Of a stretch of DNA of 64,000 nt, positions 25,650-35,797 are shown one piece after another (position 1 is the first letter of the stretch; every line of letters begins with the position of its first letter). The notes below the pieces were generated by a model. The model ran no database searches. It was not told the DNA's origin and saw nothing but the letters and a program-made list of their open reading frames with translations. This DNA is from Polytrichum commune (Eukaryota > Streptophyta > Polytrichopsida > Polytrichales > Polytrichaceae), in contig OX485804.1 of the NCBI GenBank assembly GCA_950295325.1, positions 18,974,001-19,038,000 of the forward strand, read 5' to 3'. A program made the translations under genes and the position numbers.

Positions 25650-26870
25650 AAGCCACTTAAGACCCATCTACTTTATAAGGCATTTTTATTTTTTTGATTC
25701 TTTATTTCAAGGGCCTCACTGCACATAAAAACATGGTCTTGTTTTTGGGAACCTTTCAAGCGAGCAACATCTTCCAAGAGTCCTTGAAGATGGTGGCAAC
25801 ATGACTTTCCATGTAATTTGACAATAAGTGGGAGTTACGAGAAAACATAATGTCTTCTGAGAAACCCAGAGCAAGATTATGTGAAGTGAGGTGCCTAAAC
25901 AAACAAAGAGAAAATAAGACCATGTATTTATGGGACCATAACTATATTGAGATGGTATCAAACACGAATCTCTCTCTCTCTCTCTCTAAATAAATAAAAG
26001 AGATGCCATGTTCTATGGGGACCCTACCACGGCACTTGGACCGAAATTGTTGTTTTTTTAGAATCACGGGAGGTTTATTCCCAATTCTTGACCACATTAT
26101 TATCTTGCCTAGGGTGACATGGCAAGTGGAGCTTAGTAATGTTATGAAAAGGTTAGTTCCCCATAGTAACAGAGTGAGATGGTCTTCTGTGAGATAAAAG
26201 CTAATATCAACTTGATGGTCCGATTGGAAAAACGACTTCAGATTTTATTGTCCTACATTTTGAAACAGGGCTAGAAACCTATCTCAAATGTACATCGTAC
26301 ATGTCTTTAACGAGAAACTTTCTTGGTTTGAGGTTCCTTTGCACGAGGGCATAGCACGAGTGCGGGAAGCAAGAATTGAGGGCATCATCCCAAGTGAAGG
26401 TGATTCGTCCTTGTAAGAAGAGAAGTCTAGACTACCATGTTGGAATCTAGGTCACAAAGTCGAGGATAATCTAGTGGTTACAATGGCACTTCATGTAAGC
26501 AATCAGTTTCAAGAAAGCCCATGTAAATCCCACACTAACCCCAAGTTTGTGCTCTAAAATCTTCCCCCAAGTAACAATTGAAAAATCCTCCGCATTTTTT
26601 ACAACACTCCAACACAAATTGCGAAAATAACATAATCTATTGTCTCTAGGGATTGGGATATTTGACAACCAACCAACTTCTATGGCAAGTCTAAGATTTG
26701 AGATGCATATTGTTGTAACGATCTTACATTGTAACGATCATGGACACCAAAAATGTGACACTGACATTCAAGTGGTATCCGATCAAGAATGCATATGAGA
26801 ATGGCACCCAAAAGACACGTGTTTGAAAGAGGTCGACCCACATGCTCATGTTTGTGAACTAGTCTAGTTT
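25650..26870. other. Intergenic, no gene recognised
   Basis: Contains a (CT)n run at 25970-25986 and a dispersed-repeat fragment near 26760-26860. No ORF with family features. Confidence 0.5.
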
Positions 26871-26873
26871 AGT

Positions 26874-27095
26874 ACACTAAACATTGTATTTAGTGTCACC
26901 TGCTATTTGAAATTACACAAGGCTATATATGAATTGCATGTCTCATATTTTTACAAACAAATGTCAAATTGCGTCTTTGGACAAAATTAAACATCAACAA
27001 AATTACTATATAAAAAAAAAGTACATCAATAGTGAAAAAGGATATAGCACTGTGTAACCCCAATTAGTAAGTGATACTAAATACGATCTTTAGTG
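26874..27095. mobile_element. MITE with CACTAAA ends, TA target, copy 1
   Basis: A 222-bp element starting CACTAAACATTGTATTTAGTG and ending ...ACTAAATACGATCTTTAGTG. TA flanks both sides (26872-26873, 27096-27097). Each terminus is itself a small palindrome. Non-coding. The TA target points to a Tc1/mariner-type element; the CACTA start alone would suggest CACTA/EnSpm, which would need 3-bp targets. Confidence 0.75.
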
Positions 27096-27099
27096 TAGT

Positions 27100-27560
27100 C
27101 AACATAATTAGGGAGAAGGGAGTTCAGTGAACCGTTCCATAAGAACAATGTGTTCTCGCTTTGACAAGGAGTAAGATAGTCAGACGAGCTCCCAAAGTTA
27201 CGATGAATATGCCTATAGACATAATTTGGAACTCTGAATTATCACCGTGTTTCATGTTCTTCAAGAAGATCAGAGCTAAAGTGTCCGATTAAGGCCCGCT
27301 TACGTTACCATGACAAGTTCAATGCTTCAGATCATCAAATTCAAATCGTGTGCCACGTCACTAGGGCGCGGGTCTGAGTCAATAGTTATGTGACAAGTGG
27401 TACTATTTGTTAAGACGTGTATTGAGTAGTGTCTTAAGTTGCCATACTACTATAGAGAGTTCATGTTAAATTCCATCTGTCAAACAACAATTCAGATTTA
27501 AGTACGTGTAAACTATTACCTAAAGTCCATAATTCAACAACTCTAAATAACGTCCAAGGC
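27100..27560. other. Intergenic between MITEs
   Basis: Holds a fragment of the dispersed repeat seen at 23.4-24.1 kb. No gene. Confidence 0.45.
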
Positions 27561-27563
27561 GCT

Positions 27564-27600
<37 letters not shown>

Positions 27601-27610
27601 ATGTATGTAT
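27564..27610. repeat. (TG)n then (TATG)n microsatellite
   Basis: A compound simple repeat. The Cys-Val-rich ORF reading through it is an artefact of the repeat. Confidence 0.95.
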
Positions 27611-27703
27611 ACACACACATACTAAAATGTTGTATGAGTCACTTGATGTTACTCTTTAACCCCAAAATATCTTCACGAGTACTACAATGTTTTCACATTG
27701 CTA

Positions 27704-27908
27704 CACTAAGTATTGTAATTAGTATCACTTACTATTTTATAACTACGCAATGCTATAACTATACACTATAAATCTCATTTTTGCTACCAAATGTCAAATT
27801 TGTTGTTTAGACATGATTATAGAATGTTAGAAAAAAAGAATACTAATAAAAAGATTTGGCATTGTGTAACTTTTTTATAGCATGTGCCACTAAACATGAT
27901 ATTTAGTG
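27704..27908. mobile_element. MITE with CACTAAA ends, TA target, copy 2
   Basis: A 205-bp element starting CACTAAGTATTGTAATTAGT and ending ...CACTAAACATGATATTTAGTG, with TA on both sides (27702-27703, 27909-27910). It is homologous inside to copy 1 (CAAATGTCAAATT, GCNNTGTGTAAC). Confidence 0.75.
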
Positions 27909-27914
27909 TAGTTA

Positions 27915-30380
27915 TTAAATCCTACACCATCTCCAACATTGCATTGTTAAAATCTGCTGCCAAACTTTATGCATGACCTTTAAAGTGCTCGAACATCAAA
28001 AACATTATTATGTCGCGTATTTTACTACGTTATGGCGCAAGGGGCAGCTCAAAATTGACACCAAAGCCCAAGGTTGATAAGCTTAGGTATACAAGGAGCA
28101 CGTACATCCTTGTGTGAGCACTTCAAGTTTAAACCCAACTCCTTCCCTTTGACTTCCCCACACATAGAAAGCATGATTCTCGACATCATGCGTTTGAGTT
28201 GACAAAGTACGATTATACTATCTTGATGCGGTATTATAAATTCGGTGTAAGCACGATCAACACCGGTGTGTTCTTTTGGTTTTATGAGTATCTACATGTG
28301 AGTTACACAATGCACGATGAAGAATGCCATATGGTTGTATTGTTTGTTTTATGTAAATTTCATATTGCTTATAGGCGATATTACTTATTTTTTAAAGCTG
28401 GTGTTAGACCACAAGGGGGTACCCTCCACTGTTAAAACTGACATATTTGATTGTTACATTGGATTAATAGTTGAATCGTATTGTTAGCAATTACAAAACA
28501 CATAGATCGTCATTTCAAATTTCAAATAGGAATTGGATGCACAATTCACAAAAGATCAAAGGAAAAATCTCCTTCTCGTACGTGATCACAAATGCTCTCC
28601 CCAAAGTGGTGGTGATTAAACCCATAATGGTGTATATATGTTGAGCACATACTTCAACCTGATCATAACACGTGTCTTTCTTGTGTCCATTCTCAACTAC
28701 AACCACATGTCTAACAAGGATATTTGTGTCTAGATAAGGCAAGTGACCACACCAGGTCCAATACCTTAACCACTAACAAATGAATTGCAAAAGGGAATGC
28801 AAGTTCAAAGATATTGATGTGGCCAAAAAGTGGTAAGGGGATTGTGGTAACTCATCTACAAAAACTTATCCATTGGGAAGACAAGAACACAATGGACAAT
28901 TATAGCCCAAAATGGTCGATCTCTGATAAATTAACGCTCACCTACCTAATAATGATATACACAACAATACTAAACAACTACATGATGGTTTTTTCCCCAG
29001 TAAAGAGGTTGCGGTCTAAATACTATGATAACTTACATCTCCTTGTGAAAAAACCACAACACACAACATGAGTTCTCCCCATAAACATGGAATCCCATAA
29101 TTAAAGATAAATTATGCTCATATGATACGTGGTTCTGCGGATTGCTACCAAGAAGATGTGTAATGTTATGTAAGGGGGTGCAGTTGGAATAAATAAGTCT
29201 TGAAGATTGATGGATTTTGTTTCCCATCGACTACTGAGAGGATTGCAATGAACCCCCCCCCCTTGCAAGCATGTTGTTGCTAATTCATCCTACTTCAATC
29301 ATAATGGACTAAATAAAGAAACACGACCATGGTCTAGGTGTTCATTTTACTAAAAAGAAAAAATCCATAGGCCCTTTGTGACAATAATCTATTTTACCCT
29401 CCATGTGGTAGGTGCTACAAAATGGTACCCCTCAACATGTAAGGAAATTGTTTTTACATGAGCCCTTTCATCCAATATGGAGACATCATGAACCTAAAGC
29501 CGCAAAAGCGGCATGGGGTTTGTGGCGTCTAAGTTTATGTAAGTTAAAGTCATCCATCGTGGATGACAAGGCTCTAGTAAAAACAAAAAAAACAAGCCCC
29601 AACAAAGTTGAGGGCTGATCATTTTAATTTGAGCTGATTAGACCAGTTCAGGAGCCTTTGATGCCATTTTTGGAGTCAAATTATATTCAAATAGTTCATG
29701 TTTGACCAAAATACAATTTGTCCCAATTACACCTTACATTTGGATAAGTTCACATAGACACCATGAAGCCAATGGACTTGGGATTCGTGGCGCCAACACA
29801 ATCTCATCCATCGTGGATGAAGGGGCTCCAGTAGCAAAAATCCATGACAAAATTGCAGACCCAATTCATTCCAATTCGACACCACAAGATAAACTTTTGA
29901 ATCTCTAACCCTAATTTTAGAAGCATGTATTCTTCATATAGGTAGTTATATGTGATAATATAAATCATTGTGTTTTCACCTTCGCAATAGAGGAGTTTAC
30001 ATAGACACAATGAATGCCTAGCCAAGGCAATGTAAATAATATGTATTGAAATGTGTAACACGTGTAATATATATTTATATACTTCCAGTGTATAGTAGAG
30101 CTCTTTCACTTTGGCATCCACGAGATTCCTCGGCATCCTTGAAGCCTGGAACGTTTAGATCGTGCACAGCCGATCACCGTCGATGGACTTCAATCTGACG
30201 GTCGGAAGAGCTGGAGAGATGCCCACAATGGACGGTAAAGCTTCAATCGTGGGCGTTGAGTGGCGGCGGGCACCTGCCTCCAAGTTACTGCCAGTTTGAA
30301 AAGAATGTTCAGGTGCCACGTAGACGGGCTTTGGGGGGGGGGGGGGGAAACGTCAGTGCCTGAATGGATTCCAGCATATA
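27915..30380. other. Intergenic, no gene recognised
   Basis: Short ORFs only. A short duplicated motif (CATGAACC/CATGAAGCC...GCATGG/GCCAATGG...ATCCATCGTGGATGA) near 29490-29570 and 29760-29830 suggests two decayed copies of one element. A poly-C run lies at 29250-29262 and a poly-G run near 30336-30348. Confidence 0.45.
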
Positions 30381-30586
30381 ATAAAAGCTTAGGGCCACTC
30401 ACACACGGGACTGAGAGCCCGTACCATTACACTTCAAGCACTCTCATTGGTGGAAAAGGCGGGGCCAGTCCAAGTTCGCTTCACACTACGCTTGAGGGAC
30501 CAACGGAGTATGTGAATGCAAGACGAACGTAAAGTCGACATGGATTCCTACATGGCATCAAATGGATCATGTTTCATGGTCACTTA

Positions 30587-31168
30587 GGGCCACTTCACAC
30601 ATGAGCCAAGAGCCGTGACCTTGTAATGGTGAGGACCCTTCACACTCATCCAAAAGCCGTACCATGGGTGTTGGGAAAGCCCTTTTATGTAGTCTTGGGT
30701 CCTCAAGCATAGTGTGAAGTGAGAATGAACCATGTTGCGGGACCATTGCATATTTTGTTGGCGGAAAAAGCGGGGAGGATTTGGTTTAATATAATATGTC
30801 TCAAAGTTTATCAATTTAAGATAATTACTTGGTGGTGTTTGTCTGTCTTGGAATCTATCCCGGAATCTGCCATGCAATATGTCCTACTGGAAAAAATATA
30901 TATTAAAAAAGTCATGGTATACCGGAATTTGCGTCAAGCCCACCTCTTGGAGGTGGGTCTGACGCAAATTCCGGTATACCATGCACCCTTATCCACAACC
31001 AGCCATGTAGGACTCCATGTAGACTTTTCATCCGCAAACTTTTCTTTGGGCCTTTAGGCATTCACCTTCTAGTGTGAAGTGAACTTGGACGGTCTCCGCC
31101 TTTTCGACCAATGAGAGCTCTTACATTGTCATGGTCAAAGGCCTTCAGCCTTGTGTGTGAAGTGGCCC
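30587..31168. mobile_element. Tourist-like MITE nested inside copy D
   Basis: A 582-bp element with ends GGGCCACTTCACACATGAG and CTTGTGTGTGAAGTGGCCC, flanked by TTA at 30584-30586 and 31169-31171. The split host MITE verifies the boundaries and the 3-bp TTA duplication, as expected for PIF/Harbinger. Its interior differs from the other copies and contains a strong hairpin (30913-30983). Confidence 0.85.
30913..30983. repeat. Near-perfect hairpin inside nested MITE
   Basis: Two 34-bp arms (CATGGTATACCGGAATTTGC... and its complement ...GCAAATTCCGGTATACCATG) differ at about two positions and are separated by a 3-nt loop (TTG). A transcript would fold into a stable stem. Confidence 0.85.
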
Positions 31169-31462
31169 TTAGACTATTTTCAAAAATCACCTCTTGGAGA
31201 TAGTCCTAACACAAAATCGGGAGACCATGGCACTTTGGATGCTCACAACCGTTGATTTATTCTATTTTATCATGTGTGAGGACCCGCATGAATACAAATT
31301 CATTGAAGTAGCATCTCATTGCAGGTTCTCTTCATCTAAGTCTTCATGTCCTTTGCTTGTCTCACCATTACCTCCTCCTTCACTTTGACTTCTATGGTGG
31401 CTGGGCTTAGGGGTGTGGGAACCTACTGCCGGTGGTTCAGAAGCGTATCGGCTCTCTTCACT

Positions 31463-32399
31463 TCATGTAGTTCTTTGTCTTGTACGCCTAGCGTACCTCT
31501 TTTCTCTTTCTCTCTTGAGTTGTTCAGTCCGCCTTATGCGGTCTTCTCTGGAATGCATGCGCTCCACATGCTTCTTCTCTGCCTCCTGTTCTCTAGGAGT
31601 TGGTGATGTACTTCTCGTACTAGATGTATCCTCATGATCAACCATGTACGCTACTGAGAGTGTTTCGGGATCATGGTCTTGGCCAGCTCTCTCAGCTCTG
31701 ACGCCTCAATGCACCCGTACTTCACCTGTTTGCCTTTGGATGATCACTTGGATACTTGATTTAAGTTCTTGTTTCTTGTTCCTGTTCCTGTTCCAAATTC
31801 AAGTTCCCCGCACTACCATGCAAACCACCATACAGAGGTAAGAATATCTTTCTAACATACAAATCGTACAACAAACCTTCTTGCTTGTAGTGGTAACATC
31901 GATGTCGCGTTGCTCCTAACACATAGGCGCTAATTCCTTCCCTTCCATCATTCCATACCTTAGAGAAAATTACTGCTTGCAGCTCCTCTGGTAACTCAGC
32001 GATGTCTCTTTCAAATTGTGACCGGTACGTGAATCCTATTTCTCTTTCTTGGTGTAATTGCCAGACCTTGTCTTCATACATCTTCTGCATATCCCACATG
32101 AGATCGTGAAATCTCCTGGTTCCTTCCCATTTCTTCAAAGTTGTCCGACTAGTATCATACTTTGGATAATCCCATGGCCACTTACCCAAAGCCAAGATTT
32201 CTTGTTGCTTTGAGTTCTCTTCTTCTCCTCCTTCGCTTCCTTGCACGTAGAATCCTCGGAGATTAAACTGTTCGAGTCTCCGTTGCACTGCTCTCTCTAT
32301 ACGATCTTGCTTCCGTGGTCCAAATGTTTCTTCCCATTTGCTTCTCTCATTCATCTCCTGTTGGAGTCTTCCACAATATAGGTAGTACATGTTCTTCAT
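31463..32399 (-). CDS. Retroelement ORF(s), gag-like position, unrecognised
   Basis: Lies directly downstream of the LTR and PBS, where gag is expected. The 212-codon ORF (32399-31761) is charged and aromatic-rich (YYLYCGRLQQEMNERSKWEE; FHDLMWDMQKMYEDKVWQLH). A second, Arg/Glu-rich frame (31645-31463) follows, with RRTEQLKREREKRYARRTRQ. No CCHC zinc knuckle or standard capsid motif is visible. It could be a divergent Gag or an extra ORF of a non-autonomous element. The copy may be intact over this part. Confidence 0.5.
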
Positions 32400-32484
32400 T
32401 GACGCATGCCATCCAACTTACTCCCAAATATTGTATGTTGTAAATTTTATCTTCTAATCTAGGTAAGTGTAACGTCCATGTGGC

Positions 32485-32508
32485 GAATCCCCAACATGGT
32501 CGCCAAAA
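32485..32508 (-). promoter_or_regulatory. Retroelement primer-binding site
   Basis: On the minus strand TTTTGGCGACCATGTTGGGG directly follows the LTR end (...CTCGACA). It begins with TGG, complementary to a tRNA CCA end. Further complementarity continues into a tRNA T-arm-like CGAATCCCC. Layout as in plant Ty3/gypsy elements; the priming tRNA is not identified. Confidence 0.65.
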
Positions 32509-34682
32509 TGTCGAGGTCACCTTCAAACCCTCAGCAACTTAGACGGTGTAACCCGCTGCTGACCGGTTTACATGGACACTACACTTATCTAAATTAACTT
32601 TTGAAGGTGTTTCCTCGTGGATAAATCTCTAAGGAGAAAGTAGCCTAAGCTTTCAAGCTTATGTTCCCCGAAATCCTAATGTCGAGGTTAAGTGTTATGA
32701 ATGAAGAGAGTGTTCTTTTGTAATCAATAACGACATTCTTCCATTCATTTATAAATCCTCAACCAAAGTTCACAATCATATTACTTTGAGAGTTTTCATT
32801 TAACAATTCATTGCAATGCCTTCAAAGTGAAAGTTGACTACTTGATGGTCTTTAATTTCTTCTTTTCTCGAATGATGGCTTTGAAATCCTCTTAATGTCT
32901 TCATTCTTCTAAAGTTCATTTTTGTCTAGTTTTCCTTTGTAGTCTCTACTCATGAGAGTTTAGTTCTTCATTCTTGAATATCTCTAAATTCCTAGGAAGG
33001 ATCTTCTCTAATCTTCCTATTCTCTTGAGTGCTTCGGTCTTGGATTCCTTACGCAATCTTCTTTGTCTTCACGATGAGCTTCGGATTTTGTCAATCTCTT
33101 AGCATCTTCACTTTTGATATCTTGACATCTCCTTAGACCCAAAAGGTATCTTAGATCTTGGTTAGAAAGTTCGTTTAAACCTTTAGTCCTCAAAAGGGCT
33201 TCAAACTTGCGGTCTTGGTCTCGGGCTTGCGGTCCTCTGGTCCCGCGGGCCCTCAGTCTCCAAATCTTGAAGAAGGCTTTTAATGTCTTCAAGTCTTTTC
33301 TTGTAGTCCTTGATTTCGTAATCTCTTGAAAAGACCTTCAAATCCTAAAGTCCTCTCGGCCTCTGGTACGGTGGTCCTTCAGTCGCGCGGGCCCTCAGGT
33401 TTTAAGACCGGCGTCGCGCCTCCGCGATTCTTCGAACTCGTTCGTTGCGGATCTTAATTTAAAGACCGGCTCCGATCAATTCCCTGGACCTTCGGTCTCG
33501 TGGGCCTTCAACTCGAAGACCGGCGAAAACGAACTTGCGGACTTTCATTTCGAAAGCCGGCTTCGTGCAATCTTGCGGACCTTCAAATTAAGGCCGGCTT
33601 CGTGCAATCTTGCGGACCTTCAAATTAAGGCCGGCGTCGTGCAATCTTGCGGACCTTCAATCAAGGCCGGCTTCGATGACGCTCACGTAGGAATGTTGGA
33701 AATGATTAATGAGGTGCTATAGGGGTCCGTAGTGCCCCTTTATATAGGTTTTTGAAATCTTAAAATTGGTTGAATTAGCAGTTAGGTGTGGTCCCTAATG
33801 CCAAATGTCTAAATAGGCTAATTTTAGTCTGAATTAAGGGTGCTGTCTAAATTTAGGACTGCCGGATCTATTTACAGTAACCGCACATGTTAAATATAGA
33901 TGTTCTTGTGAGGTGGATTGTTTAAAGTTCTTCTTACTTCCTAGATGTGCCTAGGTGTGTTCGGTTACCATCCATGAGTCATTCATTCACAATTTCATCC
34001 TTCATTGCTAGATAGTTAAGGCGGTTAATGTCATCCAAGGGATGGAAATCCCTTGGCATTGTCTTTCATCCACACGCGTTAGTAGTTAACTAACGCGTTG
34101 GTTAACTACTAAGTGGTCACTTCCTATAGTCACTAAGTGCTTGCCTCTCATCCAAGAAGTGACTACATCATCACTAATCTCTAACCTACTTACTAATACC
34201 TACAACCGTCCACTACGGCTTTGTTCCCGTCGGTTCGCACTCGCTCCCGTCGTTTTAGGCTTGTTCCCGCCGGCCCAATCCTCCGTTCTTGTTGTCTAAT
34301 AAGTACGTTCCCGGGTCACCTCCGTTTCCGGCCACGTGGCCGACGCCCGTTGGTCCACCTCCCATTTAAGGTTCAGTGCCGCTTCGTCATCCCCCCAGTC
34401 CCGGTCGTCTCCTCTCCCAGTTACCCAGGTCTCGGCCTGCCTCCTTGCCCTGCTTACTGCCCGATACCCGGCCCCGGTTATCGTTGGCCTTCGTCCCCTC
34501 GTCTCCGACGCGCTCACTCTTTCTCTCAGCCACTTTGTCTCTGGCCGTTGTTCACTCCCTTCTCAGCAACCTTGGTGGATGGAAGTGCTGCTCCTTCTTC
34601 CTCCGCTGATCTTCCGACTTCACTCTAATCCCTTGTCTGTATCCTGATCTGGTGCTCGCTCTTCAAGGTTTGGGGTTGTACA
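32509..34682 (-). repeat. LTR (2.17 kb) of the truncated retroelement
   Basis: Ends are TGT...ACA (plus strand TGTCGAGG...GTTGTACA). The start region matches the solo LTR at 35798 (GTGTAACCCGCTGCTGA, CCGGTTTACATGGA, GAAGGTGTTT, TTCCCCGAAA). It holds a GC-rich stretch and a tandem of about 37-bp units (CTTGCGGACCTTCAAATTAA) at 33562-33676. No second LTR is present in the window. Confidence 0.8.
33562..33676. repeat. Minisatellite, about 37-bp unit x3, within LTR
   Basis: Three near-identical units of the type GTGCAATCTTGCGGACCTTC followed by AAATTAAGGCCGGC. It lies in the middle of the LTR and accounts for some of its length. Confidence 0.85.
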
Positions 34683-35040
34683 ATGTAAAGTCTACATGGA
34701 TTCCTACATGGCATCCAATGGATCGTGTTTCATGGTCACTTGGACTATTTCCAAAAACCGCACCTTGGAAGTAGGTCTAACACAAAAACCGGGAAACCAT
34801 GGCACTCCGAACACTCACAACCGTTGATTTATTCTATGTTATCATGTGTGAGGACCCATATGATTAGAAATTCACTGAAATAGCATTTGGTTGAGGTCCC
34901 TGTTGCATATGACTTCACACTTGAGGGTTTGTGACCGCAATACATGATTTTGGAGATGTCTTGGGACGGCCTTTGGACACTTTATTTTGGGCTCTCACAA
35001 TTTAATGGTTACGGCATCTGGCTCGTGTGTGAAGTGACCC
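34683..35040. mobile_element. Tourist-like MITE copy E, left end missing
   Basis: Starts inside the family consensus (ATGTAAAGTCTACATGGATT) right at the LTR border and runs to a complete right end (CTCGTGTGTGAAGTGACCC), followed by TTA. The retroelement border coincides with the missing left part, so the retroelement probably inserted into this MITE or a deletion joined them. Confidence 0.8.
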
Positions 35041-35044
35041 TTAC

Positions 35045-35790
35045 GTACATATTCAATTATGAAATGTACATGTGTTGTGCTTGGATTCATAATACAATTG
35101 AAGGTAATCTAGAGTAGAGGTGCTCGTAACCAATCACTTAAAAGATTATGCGCCATATTTGTAGAAGTATGAAGCGGTGCAAAAATTACCGTCCGTGAAG
35201 ATTATAAATTTGTTGGTAACTTTATTCCTTGAATTGAAATTACTATCAAATTTTAAACCCATAAGTTGGCATGAACATGTTACCAATGTCTAGAGTATGT
35301 CGCAACCGCTCATTTTGAGACAAAAGTATCATCACTTTAGCATTGAAAACCAAGGACATATGTCATGACACTATCGATTCTAGCTTGGTTAAGTCCCAAC
35401 ATGATCAAAATTCATGTACCATATAATCCCCTGATGGGGTCGTGGTTGGAAAGAGGTGGTTCTACTATACTATAGCAACCATCACGACATCATGCAACTC
35501 CTTGGTTGCATTTTGACGGGTCATGTATCATATGAGCATGTTTCTCTTTTAATTACGGGATTATCCATTTATGGGTAACACTCATTTTGTGTATTGTGAA
35601 CTTTTCGACAAGCAATTGTAAATTTAAAAAAAAAATAAAAAAATAACAACCTCTTTCTTTGGAAAGAGACCATCAAATAGTTGCTTAGTAATGTTATGAC
35701 AATTTCACAAATCAAAATATATTTACATTAATTCCATGTCTAAATCAGGTGTTTAAACAAGGCATGATCTTCTAATTTGTGTTGTTGCAC
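35045..35790. other. Intergenic, no gene recognised
   Basis: Non-coding spacer between MITE copy E and the solo LTR. An A-rich run lies at 35621-35645. Confidence 0.5.
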
Positions 35791-35797
35791 CACCAAT

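Larger units (their letters stand above)
30392..31318. mobile_element. Tourist-like MITE copy D, split by a nested element
   Basis: Left end GGGCCACTCACACACGGGAC follows TTA (30389-30391). The copy matches family members up to 30583, is interrupted by the element at 30587-31168, and resumes at 31172 (GACTATTTTCAAAAATCACC). It stops near 31318, where the retroelement internal sequence begins, so its right third is missing. Confidence 0.8.
31320..34682 (-). mobile_element. Truncated LTR retroelement (5' LTR, PBS, ORF), minus strand
   Basis: Read on the minus strand: a 5' LTR (34682-32509), a primer-binding site starting TGG just after it, then an ORF region (32399 to about 31463) that ends abruptly in a Tourist-like MITE. 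No protease, reverse transcriptase, integrase or 3' LTR is present. It is either truncated or a non-autonomous derivative. Confidence 0.75.

Noticed and set aside
34221-34647. Pro/Ser/Leu-rich ORFs of 103-135 codons
   Set aside because: They lie in the GC-rich end of an LTR, overlap in several frames and repeat CT-rich sequence; not genes.
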